A DNA stretch of 64,000 nt from a bacterium (GTDB lineage: Bacteria; Campylobacterota; Campylobacteria; Campylobacterales; Arcobacteraceae): contig JAHIWE010000020.1 in NCBI GenBank assembly GCA_018816105.1, positions 1 to 64,000 on the forward strand. The letters are read 5' to 3'. A program made the position numbers and the translations under genes. Of the stretch, positions 43,442 to 53,693 are shown piece after piece. The notes beneath the pieces were generated by a model, which was given only the letters and a program-made list of their open reading frames with translations, searched no databases and was not told where the DNA came from. Within the stretch, counting starts at the first letter, position 1, and each line of letters opens with the position of its first letter.

Positions 43442-45373
43442 GTGTTTGGATTTTTTAAAGTTAGTGAAGACCTTTTCTATGAAGAATTACTATCTGAAAA
43501 TATGGATAGTGATAAAATTCAAAAATATATAGATAAGGGTATAAATCTAAATAAAAAATATGAAAAAGGACGAACTATTTTATATCCTTTGGTTGCAAAA
43601 AGAAAAATTGATGCAATCAAAATTTTGTTAAAAAACAAGATAGATATAAATTCTGAAGATAATTTTGGACGAACAGTTTTAGATGAAGCAGCCCAACGTT
43701 CAGATGGTGTTATGGTTAGATTTTTACTTGAGAATGGTTTTGATATTAATCGTAAAAATAGTTCAGGAAGAACAATTTTGCAAGATGTCGCTCTTGAAGG
43801 TAACTATAAAATATTTCAAATTTTAATGAATCACCGAGCTGCTTTTAATATAAAAGACTCTTATGGCAAAACTGTATTATTTGATGCTGTTGAAGGTGGT
43901 AATCTTAATATTTTAAAAGATGTTATAAATTATGTTGATACTTTAAATATTTTAGACGAAAATAATCAATCTGCTCTTTTTAAAGCTGTATTAAAAGAAG
44001 ATAATTCTTTAGCTCAAGCTTTAATTTCACATGGAATTAATGTAAATTTTTTGGATAAAGATGGTCAAAATGTACTTTTTAATACTATTTTACAAGGTTC
44101 AAAAAATATCTCTTTAATAGAACTACTTTTAAAAAAAGAAATAAATTTAAATATTGTTGATAATAGTAATAGAAATATAATTGATGAACTTTTATTTGTA
44201 CATGATTTACAAAAAAATGCTAAAGAGCTTGATGGTAAATATAAGCTAATAAGCCCTGACAAAGATTATTTATCTTTGGCTCTTTTATTTATTGAAAATG
44301 GATTAGATATTGATAAAACCCATGAAGATGGGAAAACAACACTTCAAAAAGAAATAGAAAAGAAAAATATTGCAAATGTGGAATTTTTAATTGAATGTGG
44401 TGCTGATGTAAATATTAGTGATGAAAATGATAAAAATATTATTTACAAAGAAATCATGAAAGGTTACTCAAACTATAAAATGATTGATTATTTAGTTTCA
44501 AAAGGTGCTGATATTGAAGCTAAAGATTTAGATGAGAAAACTGTTATTGATGATATTGTTGAAATAATTGCAATTCAAAAAGGTTTTAAAAAACCTAATC
44601 CTTTTCTTTGCGAGATAATAAAAGAAGATGAAAAATATGATGTTTTATTAAAAAAAGTATTAACTCATAAACCAAATCTAGAAGCACAAAGACTTGATGG
44701 AAAGAATATTCTATTTGATTTAGTTTTATATAATGATTTTGAAACATTAAAAACTATTATAAATCATGGTGTAAATTTAAATATTACAGATAAAAGAAAA
44801 TATACACCTTTGATGTATATGGTAGAAGAGGGTTTAAAAATAAAAGATAAAAGAGAAAAAGATGCTTTTATTGAAAGATTAGTCTTTTTTTTAAAATATA
44901 GAGTAAATATTAATATTCAAGATAATGATGGAAGAACCGTAGTTCACAAAGCTGTAATTGCAAATGATTTACTAGTTGTAGAAAAACTTCTAACAAAAAA
45001 AGCAGATTTATCTTTGCAAGATATTCATGGAAGAACAGCACTTCATCATACTCAATGGCATGGTAATTATAAAATTGCTAGATGGTTAATTGCTGCTGGT
45101 GGAGATATGAATCAGCCTGATAAATCAGGCTTTACTTTGTTAAATTATGCAACTATTTTTGGGCATATTAGATTAATAGTAGCACTTATAGCATCTGGTG
45201 TTTTAATGTACAATCGGAATCCAAAAAACAAAAAAGTCGCACAGTTTTTCAAAGATAGAGAAAAAAATTTAGAAAAATTAGTAACAACAAATGTAAACGA
45301 TCTTAAAATGCAAGCTGCATTAGTTGAGGTTGCAGATAATTTTAGAAATGAAATAGATGAAGTATTAAAATAA
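43442..45373 (+). CDS. Large ankyrin-repeat protein
   Basis: A 643-residue protein made almost wholly of about 15-17 ankyrin-like repeats of 33 residues or a little more (for example GRTVLDEAAQRSDGVMVRFL, GKTVLFDAVEGGNLNILK, GRTALHHTQWHGNYKIARWL). Several repeats carry insertions of 10-20 residues. No signal peptide or membrane helix is visible, so it is probably cytoplasmic and binds protein partners. GTG start with AAAAGGA upstream. It precedes glmU by 14 bases and may share its transcript. Function unknown. Confidence 0.82.
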   Translation: MFGFFKVSEDLFYEELLSENMDSDKIQKYIDKGINLNKKYEKGRTILYPLVAKRKIDAIKILLKNKIDINSEDNFGRTVLDEAAQRSDGVMVRFLLENGFDINRKNSSGRTILQDVALEGNYKIFQILMNHRAAFNIKDSYGKTVLFDAVEGGNLNILKDVINYVDTLNILDENNQSALFKAVLKEDNSLAQALISHGINVNFLDKDGQNVLFNTILQGSKNISLIELLLKKEINLNIVDNSNRNIIDELLFVHDLQKNAKELDGKYKLISPDKDYLSLALLFIENGLDIDKTHEDGKTTLQKEIEKKNIANVEFLIECGADVNISDENDKNIIYKEIMKGYSNYKMIDYLVSKGADIEAKDLDEKTVIDDIVEIIAIQKGFKKPNPFLCEIIKEDEKYDVLLKKVLTHKPNLEAQRLDGKNILFDLVLYNDFETLKTIINHGVNLNITDKRKYTPLMYMVEEGLKIKDKREKDAFIERLVFFLKYRVNINIQDNDGRTVVHKAVIANDLLVVEKLLTKKADLSLQDIHGRTALHHTQWHGNYKIARWLIAAGGDMNQPDKSGFTLLNYATIFGHIRLIVALIASGVLMYNRNPKNKKVAQFFKDREKNLEKLVTTNVNDLKMQAALVEVADNFRNEIDEVLK

Positions 45374-45387
45374 GAAAAAGGAAAAAA

Positions 45388-46686
45388 ATGTTTAACAAAT
45401 CAATTATAATTTTAGCAGCAGGTGCAGGTACAAGAATGAAGTCTGATACTCCAAAAGTATTACATAAGATTTCTGGAAAAGCAATGTTATATTATTCAAT
45501 AAAAGAGGCTTTAAAATTAAGTGATGATATTACTGTAGTTTTATTTCATCAAGCAGCACGTGTTCAAGCTGAAATGGAAAAATATTTTACTAATATAAAT
45601 TTTGTTATTCAAAATCATGCTAATTATCCTGGAACTGGTGGAGCTGTTATGAATATCACTCCAAAATATGAAAAAGTATTAGTTCTAAATGGTGATATGC
45701 CTTTAATTCAATCAAGTGAGTTAGAAAAATTTGATATCGATGCAACAATTGTAATGTCTGTATTAGAACTTGATAGTGCTGATGGATACGGAAGAGTAAT
45801 TATAGAAAATGGAAATGTTAAAAAAATAGTTGAGCAAAAAGATGCAAATACTAGTGAATTAGCAGTTACAACAGCAAATGCAGGAATCTATCAATTTGAA
45901 ACAAAATTTTTACTTGAAAACTTAGTAAAATTAAATAATAACAATGCCCAAAAAGAGTATTACATCACAGATTTAATAGAAATGGCAATAGAGCAAGGAA
46001 AGGTTTTAAAACCACTTGCTGTGAATGAAGAAAATTTCAAAGGTGTAAATTCAAAAGTTGAACTAGCAGACGCAGAAGTAATTCATCAAAATAGAATTAA
46101 AAAAGAGTTCTTAAAAGCTGGTGTTATTATGAGATTACCTGATACTATTTATATAGAAGAGGGCGTTGAAATTGAGGGTGAAAGTATTATTGAAAATGGT
46201 GTGAGTCTGCTTGGAAACTCAAAAATCATAAATTCACATATTAAAACAAACTCAGTTGTTGAAGACTCAATTGTAAGAGATAGTGATGTTGGACCAATGG
46301 CTAGAATACGTCCAGGAAGTGATTTAAATAAAACACATATTGGAAACTTTGTAGAGACTAAGAAAGCTATTTTAAATGGTGTAAAAGCTGGTCACCTTTC
46401 ATATCTTGGTGATTGTACAATAGATGAAGGAACAAATATAGGTTGTGGAACAATAACTTGTAATTATGATGGTGTTAATAAACATCAAACAATCATTGGT
46501 AAAAATGTATTTGTAGGAAGCGATACTCAGTTTGTGGCACCTGTAAATATTGAAGACGATGTATTAATAGGAGCTGGTTCAACAGTAACTGGAAATGTAA
46601 AAAAAGGTGAATTGTATTTAACAAGGGCAAAAGCAAAAACTATTGATGGTTACTTTTACAAACATTTTTCAAGTAAAAAAAAGTAG
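45388..46686 (+). CDS. glmU: Bifunctional N-acetylglucosamine-1-phosphate uridyltransferase / glucosamine-1-phosphate acetyltransferase
   Basis: Makes UDP-GlcNAc, the precursor for peptidoglycan, lipid A and, here, NeuC's substrate. N-terminal pyrophosphorylase: ILAAGAGTRMKSDTPKVLHKI, NYPGTGGAV, VLNGDMPLI, VEQKDA. C-terminal left-handed beta helix with acetyl-CoA site: VGPMARIRPGSDL, VGNFVE-like IGNFVETKKA, LSYLGDCTIDEGTNIGCGTITCNYDG, FVGSDTQFVAPV, GAGSTVTGNV. Length 432 is slightly short but complete. AAGGA before ATG. It begins a compact run of envelope and RNA genes. Confidence 0.96.
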   Translation: MFNKSIIILAAGAGTRMKSDTPKVLHKISGKAMLYYSIKEALKLSDDITVVLFHQAARVQAEMEKYFTNINFVIQNHANYPGTGGAVMNITPKYEKVLVLNGDMPLIQSSELEKFDIDATIVMSVLELDSADGYGRVIIENGNVKKIVEQKDANTSELAVTTANAGIYQFETKFLLENLVKLNNNNAQKEYYITDLIEMAIEQGKVLKPLAVNEENFKGVNSKVELADAEVIHQNRIKKEFLKAGVIMRLPDTIYIEEGVEIEGESIIENGVSLLGNSKIINSHIKTNSVVEDSIVRDSDVGPMARIRPGSDLNKTHIGNFVETKKAILNGVKAGHLSYLGDCTIDEGTNIGCGTITCNYDGVNKHQTIIGKNVFVGSDTQFVAPVNIEDDVLIGAGSTVTGNVKKGELYLTRAKAKTIDGYFYKHFSSKKK

Positions 46687-46692
46687 AAAAAT

Positions 46693-47964
46693 ATGTTACT
46701 AAAAAATAAAAAGATATTAGTAGGAGTAACTGGTTCAATTGCTATTTATAAAGCTTTAGAGCTTATTAGACTTTATATAAAAGCAGGGGCTATTGTTCGA
46801 GTTATTATGACAGATGGTGCAAAGAAATTTATAAATCCAATAACATTTGAAGCAATATCTCAAAATAAAGTATTATGTGAAGATAGTGAAAATTGGGATA
46901 AAAACCAAGATTATAATCATATTGATATTGGAAAATGGTCAGATATTTTTGTAATTGCACCTGCTAGTGCAAATACAATAAATAGATTATCAAATGGACT
47001 TGCTGATAATTTACTTTTACAAACTGCTTTAGCATATCCTAGAATGAAATTAATAGCACCAGCTGCAAATACAAATATGCTAAAAAATCCAATTACACAA
47101 GCAAGTCTAAAAATGCTAAAACTATGTAATTATGAGATTATTTCATCTGTTACAAAAGAGCTTGTATGCAAAGATGTTGGTGATGGAGCTATGGCAGAAC
47201 CACAAGATATTTTTGATGCAACTTGTAAAGAACTTCTTAAAGTTGATTATTGGATAAATAGAAAAGTTGTATTAAGTGGTGGTGGAACTATTGAAAAAAT
47301 TGATGATGTTAGATATCTTTCGAACTTCTCATCTGGAAAAATGGCTTCAAGTTTAGCTCGAGCTTTATATTATAAAGGTGCAGATGTTTGTTTAGTTAGT
47401 ACTAGAGGTCATGAAAATTTACCAAAAGATATTCATATTATAAAAGTTGAAAGTTCAAATGAAATGTATGAGTACTTAGTTGATTCAATTAGAGTTGCTA
47501 AAAAAGGAGTTTTAACAAAACCCACTTTAATGGATAGTTCAAGCCCAACATTGATACTTAAAAAACCATATTTATTTATGGTGGCTGCTATTAGTGATTA
47601 TCTTCCATCTTTTCCACAAGAGGGAAAATTAAAAAAAGAGTTAATTGGAACACAATGGAATTTAGAGTTAAAACAAAATATGGATATTTTAAAATCTCTT
47701 GATAAAGAGGGAATTATTTCTATTGGATTTAAAGCTGAGATGGATGAAACAACAGCACAAGATAATGCAATATCAATGCTTGAGAAAAAGAATCTTGATG
47801 GTGTTTGTTTAAATATTTTAAATGAGAACAACAATTTTGGAAGTGACACTAACAATATTGAATTGATTTTAAAAGATAATTCTTTTGCTTTTAATGGTGA
47901 TAAATTAGATGTTTCTTTGAATATCTTAGCAAAATTGAAAGAAGAGTTTAAAGAGTATGAATAA
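46693..47964 (+). CDS. coaBC: Phosphopantothenoylcysteine decarboxylase / phosphopantothenate-cysteine ligase
   Basis: Bifunctional coenzyme A enzyme. The N-terminal flavin decarboxylase (CoaC) has VGVTGSIAIYKALELIR, the catalytic His in YNHIDIGKWSD, APASANTINRLSNGLADNLL and APAANTNML; in the usual P-x-M-N-x-x-M-W motif the Met and Trp positions differ. The C-terminal CTP-dependent ligase (CoaB) has VLSGGGTIEKIDDVRYLSNFSSGKMA and the Lys of KKPYLFMVAAISDYLP, followed by IGFKAEMDE. 423 residues. It overlaps uppS by eight bases. Confidence 0.93.
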   Translation: MLLKNKKILVGVTGSIAIYKALELIRLYIKAGAIVRVIMTDGAKKFINPITFEAISQNKVLCEDSENWDKNQDYNHIDIGKWSDIFVIAPASANTINRLSNGLADNLLLQTALAYPRMKLIAPAANTNMLKNPITQASLKMLKLCNYEIISSVTKELVCKDVGDGAMAEPQDIFDATCKELLKVDYWINRKVVLSGGGTIEKIDDVRYLSNFSSGKMASSLARALYYKGADVCLVSTRGHENLPKDIHIIKVESSNEMYEYLVDSIRVAKKGVLTKPTLMDSSSPTLILKKPYLFMVAAISDYLPSFPQEGKLKKELIGTQWNLELKQNMDILKSLDKEGIISIGFKAEMDETTAQDNAISMLEKKNLDGVCLNILNENNNFGSDTNNIELILKDNSFAFNGDKLDVSLNILAKLKEEFKEYE

Positions 47965-48643
47965 TTTAAAAACTGCTGTTCATATCGCAATGATTATGGA
48001 TGGAAATGGAAGATGGGCAAAAGAGCGAGGTCTTAAAAGAACAGCAGGTCATGAAGAAGGTGCAAAAACAGTAAGAGCAATCACAGAATACTGTGCAAGC
48101 ATAGATATAAAGTATTTAACTTTATATGCTTTTTCAACTGAAAACTGGGAACGTCCAAAACTTGAAGTTGAGTTTTTGATGAAACTTTTGGAAAAATATT
48201 TAAAAAATGAATTAGAAGTTTATTTAAAAAATAATATTAGATTCAAAGCAATTGGAGATTTAACAAGATTTTCAAAAACATTACAAGCAAGAATCAAAAA
48301 AACAGAAGATGAAACTTCAAAATGTACAGGGCTTACTCAAGTGTTAGCTTTAAATTATGGTTCAAAAAATGAAATTATACGAGCTATAAAAAAGTTAAAT
48401 GAGCAAAATCTAGAAGTTACAGAAGAAAACTTAGAATCTTGTCTTGATACAGCAGGAATTCCTGCTGTTGATATACTTATTCGAACAAGTGGCGAAGTAA
48501 GACTTTCAAACTATTTATTATGGCAAAATGCCTATGCTGAAATGTTTTTTACTCAAACTTTTTGGCCTGATTTTACTCCTGCTGAACTTGATGATATAAT
48601 CAGTGATTTTTCTAAAAGAGAGAGAAGATTTGGAGGTATTTAG
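47957..48643 (+). CDS. uppS: Undecaprenyl diphosphate synthase (cis-prenyltransferase)
   Basis: Makes the C55 lipid carrier for peptidoglycan and surface glycans. All family blocks are present in 228 residues: IAMIMDGNGRWAKERGL with the catalytic Asp, AGHEEGAKTVR, LYAFSTENWERP, LNYGSKNEI, DILIRTSGEVRLSNYLLWQNAYAE and FWPDF. It overlaps coaBC (8 bases) and the prepilin peptidase (14 bases). Confidence 0.95.
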   Translation: MNNLKTAVHIAMIMDGNGRWAKERGLKRTAGHEEGAKTVRAITEYCASIDIKYLTLYAFSTENWERPKLEVEFLMKLLEKYLKNELEVYLKNNIRFKAIGDLTRFSKTLQARIKKTEDETSKCTGLTQVLALNYGSKNEIIRAIKKLNEQNLEVTEENLESCLDTAGIPAVDILIRTSGEVRLSNYLLWQNAYAEMFFTQTFWPDFTPAELDDIISDFSKRERRFGGI

Positions 48644-49403
48644 TTTTATTTTTGGTGCGTGTTTTGGGTCGTTTTTAAATGTATTGATTTTAAAACTTCC
48701 TTTAAATCAATCCTTAATAACTAATACTAGAAGTAAGTGTCCCTCTTGTTCTCATACTATTTATTGGTATCATAATATTCCTCTTTTATCATATGTATTT
48801 TTACGAGCTAAGTGTGCATATTGTGGATGTAAAATCTCTTTTCAATATTTTTTTATTGAATTATTAAGTGCTTTTTTGACAATGTTTTTATATTTAAAAT
48901 TAGGATTATCTCAAGAATTTATTTTTATGTGTTTGCTTTCTTATGTTTTAATAGTTTTATCTTTTATTGATTTAAAATACAAAGCAGTACCTGATTATTT
49001 ACTATTAATGGCATTTGTTATATCTTTTTTTTCTAGTAGTTTTTCTTTATTTGAATCATTTAAAAATGCATTTTTATTTGCAGGAGCATTAGTTTTATTG
49101 AATTTTGTGGTAACTTTTTATATCCAAAATATAAAATCAAAACTTTTAAAAGATGAGTCTTTGAAAACTCAAGAAGCATTAGGTGAGGGTGACATTCCTA
49201 TAATTGCAATGATAGGAGTGATTCTTGGAGTAAGTTCAGGAATTTTTGCTATATTTTTAGCCGCATTTTTTGCTATAATACCCTCAATCTATTCAAATTT
49301 AGTAAAAAAAGATATTCAAACTCCATTTATTCCCTATTTAGTTTTAGGATTTTTCACAGAGTATTTTTTTAGTTTAGAAACATTTATAAAGGCCTTTTTT
49401 TGA
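48630..49403 (+). CDS. Prepilin peptidase / N-methyltransferase (PilD type)
   Basis: Polytopic inner-membrane aspartyl protease that cleaves and N-methylates type IV pilin-like precursors. Starts FSFIFGACFGSFLNVLILKLP; the cytoplasmic loop has the zinc pairs CPSC and CAYC; the two active Asp are in FIDLKYKAVPDYLL and in GEGDIP, the G-x-G-D motif. About eight membrane helices, 257 residues. I choose the TTG at 48630 (after AGAGAG) because the family domain starts there; an upstream in-frame ATG at 48603 lies further inside uppS. No pilin gene is nearby. Confidence 0.88.
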   Translation: MEVFSFIFGACFGSFLNVLILKLPLNQSLITNTRSKCPSCSHTIYWYHNIPLLSYVFLRAKCAYCGCKISFQYFFIELLSAFLTMFLYLKLGLSQEFIFMCLLSYVLIVLSFIDLKYKAVPDYLLLMAFVISFFSSSFSLFESFKNAFLFAGALVLLNFVVTFYIQNIKSKLLKDESLKTQEALGEGDIPIIAMIGVILGVSSGIFAIFLAAFFAIIPSIYSNLVKKDIQTPFIPYLVLGFFTEYFFSLETFIKAFF

Positions 49404-50416
49404 AATTAAATCATTATTTATATTCCCAGCTTGCAATTACTTTTTTCCCTATATTTTTGGGATTATTTTTTATTACATCAATTGTTTTTTTAGTAAAAAT
49501 TGCATCATTAACATCAATTATTACAATAGATTTTTTTGAACTATTTAGACTTTATGCTTATGTAACTCCTCAAATTTTATTTTATACTATGCCAATTTCA
49601 TTTTTTATATCATTAGTTATTACTCTAGCAAAACTTGCAAGTGAATATGAATTAACAGTTATTACATCGTTTGGATTAAATCCTATAAATATTTTAAAAA
49701 TATTTTTACCATTAACTCTACTTTTATCAGCATTACTATTGGTTGTATCTGTGGGACTTATTCCTAAAACAAAGTTCTTAACAAAACAATTTCTAGATGT
49801 AAAAACAAAAGAAGCAAATTTTAATATAAAAGCTAGTGAGTTTGGTCAGAAATTTGGTGATTGGTTGATATATATAAGTGGTAAAAATAATAAAGTTTAT
49901 GATGATGTAAAATTATTTAAAACAGAGCAAAAAAAAGATCAATTTATAATTAGTGATACAGCAATTTTAGATAATGATAAAGGAGCTTTAAGCTTCAAAC
50001 TAAAAGATGGTAAGGCTTTTATTATTGATGATAAAGAGTTGAATCAAATTGATTTTACGTCAATGTATATAAACGATTCAATAGCTGATAGTAAACTAGG
50101 AGTCTTTACAGATACTTATACTTATTGGAAAAATAATATTAAAAAAGGTGTAGATATAGATGATTTAACATTTTTTATTTTAACTTCACTATTTCCTTTA
50201 CTTTCACTTTTTTTAGTGATTACTTTTGGATATTTTAATCCAAGATATGAAAAAAATAGAGCAGTATTTTTCTCTTTAATAGCAGTTGTTTCATATTATG
50301 TTTTAATAAAAATAATTGGTGATAGAATTTTATTGCACGCTTTATATGTTATTCCAATAATTTGGCTTGCAGGTACATATGTTTTATACTCTAAAACAAT
50401 AAAAAAAGAGTATTAA
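49400..50416 (+). CDS. LptF/LptG-family lipopolysaccharide export permease
   Basis: Inner-membrane subunit of the LptBFG exporter, which extracts lipopolysaccharide from the membrane. 338 residues with three N-terminal helices (about 12-36, 55-75, 98-122), a periplasmic beta-rich domain of about 130 residues, and three C-terminal helices, the arrangement of YjgP/YjgQ proteins. MPISFFISLVITLAKLASEYELTVITSFG is the conserved coupling region. Whether it is LptF or LptG cannot be settled without alignment. TTG start overlaps the upstream stop by four bases. Confidence 0.85.
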   Translation: MKLNHYLYSQLAITFFPIFLGLFFITSIVFLVKIASLTSIITIDFFELFRLYAYVTPQILFYTMPISFFISLVITLAKLASEYELTVITSFGLNPINILKIFLPLTLLLSALLLVVSVGLIPKTKFLTKQFLDVKTKEANFNIKASEFGQKFGDWLIYISGKNNKVYDDVKLFKTEQKKDQFIISDTAILDNDKGALSFKLKDGKAFIIDDKELNQIDFTSMYINDSIADSKLGVFTDTYTYWKNNIKKGVDIDDLTFFILTSLFPLLSLFLVITFGYFNPRYEKNRAVFFSLIAVVSYYVLIKIIGDRILLHALYVIPIIWLAGTYVLYSKTIKKEY

Positions 50417-50423
50417 AGTAAAG

Positions 50424-51146
50424 ATGAATTTAAAATTTGTAGTAGCTTATGATGGAAGTTTGTATCAAGGAAGTCAAAAACAACCCAATGGCTTAACCGT
50501 TGAAGATAAGCTTTTAAAGGCATTTAAAAAAATAAATATTGAAACAAATATTGTTTTAAGTGGCCGAACGGATAAAGAAGTTCACGCAACAGGACAAGTT
50601 TTTAACTGTATAGTTCCTGATTTCTGGACGGATTTTTTTAAGCTAAAAGAGGTTTTAAATAGAAATCTTCCAAGCTCAATAAAAATCTCAAAAATCTCAA
50701 AAGTTGCAGATGATTTTCACTCAAGATTCCATGCAAAAAAAAGAGTTTATAGATATATAATAACTTCAAAGCCTACAAATCCTTTTAATGATAAATTTAT
50801 TACCTATGTTGAAAATATTGATGAAGAGTTATTAAAGCATGCAATAAAAGAGTTTATAGGAGTTTATGATTTTAAATATTTTCATAAAACTGGAAGTGAT
50901 AAAGATATTACAATAAGAGAAATTTTTGATACAAGTTTTTATAAATATAGAGATATTTATGTTTTTAAATTTACTGCAAATTCTTATTTGAGATCACAAA
51001 TTAGATTAATGGTTGGATTCTTATTAGCAATTAATGAGAATAAACAATCTATTGAAAATCTAAAAAAACAGCTAAGATTAGAAGGACACTTTTTTAAACT
51101 CCCATCAAAGGCGAATGGACTTTATTTAGCAAAAATAAAATATTGA
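50424..51146 (+). CDS. truA: tRNA pseudouridine(38-40) synthase TruA
   Basis: Isomerises uridines in the anticodon stem-loop of tRNAs. The 240-residue protein has the catalytic D50 in LSGRTDKEVHATGQVF, the N-terminal VAYDGSLYQGSQKQ, RFHAKKRVYRYIITS, and the C-terminal FTANSYLRSQIRLMVGFLLAI with the family's conserved L-x-x-Q-I-R block. Slightly short but complete. It is seven bases after the LptF/G-like gene and nine bases before the kinase gene. Confidence 0.94.
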   Translation: MNLKFVVAYDGSLYQGSQKQPNGLTVEDKLLKAFKKINIETNIVLSGRTDKEVHATGQVFNCIVPDFWTDFFKLKEVLNRNLPSSIKISKISKVADDFHSRFHAKKRVYRYIITSKPTNPFNDKFITYVENIDEELLKHAIKEFIGVYDFKYFHKTGSDKDITIREIFDTSFYKYRDIYVFKFTANSYLRSQIRLMVGFLLAINENKQSIENLKKQLRLEGHFFKLPSKANGLYLAKIKY

Positions 51147-51155
51147 AGGATTTAA

Positions 51156-53681
51156 ATGTTTTTTAGAAAGAAGAAATTTTATACTCTTTTAGATATAAAA
51201 AATAAATTAGTTTTTACTCCTTTAATCTTCATTTTTATCTTATCAATTATTGCTTTTGTATCAATATATTTCTTTTTAGAGCATGAAAAAAGAAATAGAA
51301 TAAGTATTCTTCTTCAAAATGAGAGTTTTTATAAAAATGATGTTTTAAAAAATTATATAGCAAGTATAAAATATAATACAAGTACAAATTTTGATGATAT
51401 TGAAAGTGATTTAAGTAACTATATATATGAAATAATAGGTTTTATTAAAGCAAATATGTCTTTGAATAGTGAGTTTAATCTTGACTTATTAAAGCCTTAT
51501 TTAAAGCAAATAGAAGCTACAAATAATATTAAATTTCTACTTTTTGATACTAATAATTATGAAGTTTTATTTGGAGAAGAAATTTTAGATAATCTAATAG
51601 AACTTACAAACTCAGAAAAGAAAACAGATAAGTTTAAAAAATATATGCTAAGAAATATAAGATATATTGGTGATAATAATCTTATGTACAGTATAGATAA
51701 TCAAAAAAGAAATATACAGTTAAGTTATCTAAAAAATATAGAGTTTTTAAATATGTTTTTGGGAGCTTATTCAAAAATTGATGATATGAAACTTCTTACA
51801 AAAGAAGTGATTTTTGATTCGATTTATGCAAAAAGTAAAACTCTTCAAGAGTCCCATTTTTATTTTTATGATATGAATGAAGGAACTGTTTTTAACTACT
51901 ATATGAAAGATGAGTTAAAAGAAGTTTCTCGAATTGAAAATTTTGAAGAGTCTAGTAAAAATGATTTTTCATATACTTTTACTAAATATCAATATAAAAT
52001 TTTTATAAAAAATTCTCCTTTATCCAATGAAAAAAGAGAAATAGAAGAGCAATATCAAACAAAAATGGTTATGAGTTATCTTTTAGTTATATTTATTGCT
52101 TTATTGCTTATAACTTCTGCAAATATTTTTGGAAGATTTATTAATACTATTTTCAATAGATATAATAAAAGATTAGAAAGAAAAAATCTTTTATTTAAAA
52201 AATGGAAAGAAAGATACGAGCTGGCGATCATCGCTTCAAATGATGGTTTATGGGATATGAATTTAAAAACAAAAGAGATATTCTTTTCAAATAAATGGCT
52301 TGAAATGTTTGGATATAGCAGAAATGATATTCAAAATTTTGATCAATGGTTATCTTTAGTTCATGTTGATGATAAACAAAATGTTCTTCGTGAGTATGAA
52401 AAACATATTAACAAAAAAAGTGAACATTTTGTATGTGAATATAGATTGCAAGATAAAAATGGTAATTATAAATGGATTCTAGTAAGAGGTAAAGAGTTTA
52501 ATTCAAATAGAATGTTAATGATGTCTATGAATATAGATGAAAGAATGAAATTAACAAAAGAGTTAAGAAATGTTGAATTATTAACTGAATTTGGAAGAAT
52601 TGTAATTTTTAGATGGGAAAATGATGAGGATTTAACTGTAAAATTTGTTTCAAAAAGTATAAATGCCTATGGATATGAGGTTGATGATTTTCAGAAAAAT
52701 ATTAAATTTTTTGATTTTGTTTATAAAGATGATGTTGAACAGTTAGTAAGTACAATTAAAAAAGCAATTGATAGTGATTCAAACTCTTTTACTTCTATTC
52801 ATAGAGTTATTGATAAAAATGAGCAAATAAAATGGATTTACAATAGAACTATTATTATTAAAGATGATAATGGAAACGTAATAGAGTTTTATGGATATTT
52901 AAATGATATTACAAAACTAAAAATGAATGAAGAAGAGTTAAAAGAAAAAGTAAAACTTCAACTAGAAAAAAATCTAGAAAAAGATAGATTATTAGTTCAA
53001 CAAAATAAACTGGCTTCAATGGGAGAGATGTTAGGAAATATTGCTCACCAATGGAGACAGCCTTTAAATAATATAAATTTATTAATCTATTTTATAAGAG
53101 ATTCATATGGAAAGATTTCTAAAGAAGAGTTAATTGATTTAATAAAAGATGCAAAATTACAGATTGATTATATGTCACAAACAATTGATGATTTTAGGAA
53201 TTTTTATAAACCTTCAAAAGAGAAAAAACTATTTAATATAAAAGAATCAATTGTTCAAAGTGCAAAAATTGTAAATGCTTCTTTAGAGAAACATGCAATT
53301 AAATTTGAAATTTCTGGTGAAGAGTTAGAAATAGATAGTTATGAAAATGAGTTTGAACAAGTAGTAGTTAATATTTTAAATAATGCAATTGATGCGAAAA
53401 TAGTAAAAAGTAATAGTGAAAAATTTAATGCAAGAATTAATATTAATATATTCAAAGAGAATGATAATATTATAATCTCAATATTTAACAACTGTGGTAA
53501 TATAGATGAACAAATAATAGAGAGAATATTTGAACCATACTTTACTACTAAGTTTGAAGATCAAGGAACAGGAATAGGTTTATATATGACTAAAGTTATA
53601 GTTGAGAAAAATATGAATGGCAAAATAGAAGCTAAAAATTTAAATGATGGAGTAGAATTTATCATTAAGTTAAATGCTTAA
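51156..53681 (+). CDS. Membrane sensor histidine kinase with two PAS domains
   Basis: An 841-residue inner-membrane kinase. Helix 1 about 18-40, periplasmic sensor about 41-300 (mostly helical, unassigned), helix 2 about 303-328. PAS 1 about 345-460 (ASNDGLWDMNLKTKEIFFSNKWLEMFGY...YRLQDKNGNYKWILVRG) and PAS 2 about 470-590. HisKA has the phospho-accepting H631 in GNIAHQWRQPLNNINLL. HATPase shows FEQVVVNILNNAIDA and FEPYFTTKFEDQGTGIGLYMTKVI. The response regulator follows after 50 bases, then a TAXI-type TRAP transporter convergently, a plausible but unproven target. Confidence 0.9.
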   Translation: MFFRKKKFYTLLDIKNKLVFTPLIFIFILSIIAFVSIYFFLEHEKRNRISILLQNESFYKNDVLKNYIASIKYNTSTNFDDIESDLSNYIYEIIGFIKANMSLNSEFNLDLLKPYLKQIEATNNIKFLLFDTNNYEVLFGEEILDNLIELTNSEKKTDKFKKYMLRNIRYIGDNNLMYSIDNQKRNIQLSYLKNIEFLNMFLGAYSKIDDMKLLTKEVIFDSIYAKSKTLQESHFYFYDMNEGTVFNYYMKDELKEVSRIENFEESSKNDFSYTFTKYQYKIFIKNSPLSNEKREIEEQYQTKMVMSYLLVIFIALLLITSANIFGRFINTIFNRYNKRLERKNLLFKKWKERYELAIIASNDGLWDMNLKTKEIFFSNKWLEMFGYSRNDIQNFDQWLSLVHVDDKQNVLREYEKHINKKSEHFVCEYRLQDKNGNYKWILVRGKEFNSNRMLMMSMNIDERMKLTKELRNVELLTEFGRIVIFRWENDEDLTVKFVSKSINAYGYEVDDFQKNIKFFDFVYKDDVEQLVSTIKKAIDSDSNSFTSIHRVIDKNEQIKWIYNRTIIIKDDNGNVIEFYGYLNDITKLKMNEEELKEKVKLQLEKNLEKDRLLVQQNKLASMGEMLGNIAHQWRQPLNNINLLIYFIRDSYGKISKEELIDLIKDAKLQIDYMSQTIDDFRNFYKPSKEKKLFNIKESIVQSAKIVNASLEKHAIKFEISGEELEIDSYENEFEQVVVNILNNAIDAKIVKSNSEKFNARININIFKENDNIIISIFNNCGNIDEQIIERIFEPYFTTKFEDQGTGIGLYMTKVIVEKNMNGKIEAKNLNDGVEFIIKLNA

Positions 53682-53693
53682 AATTATTTTGGA

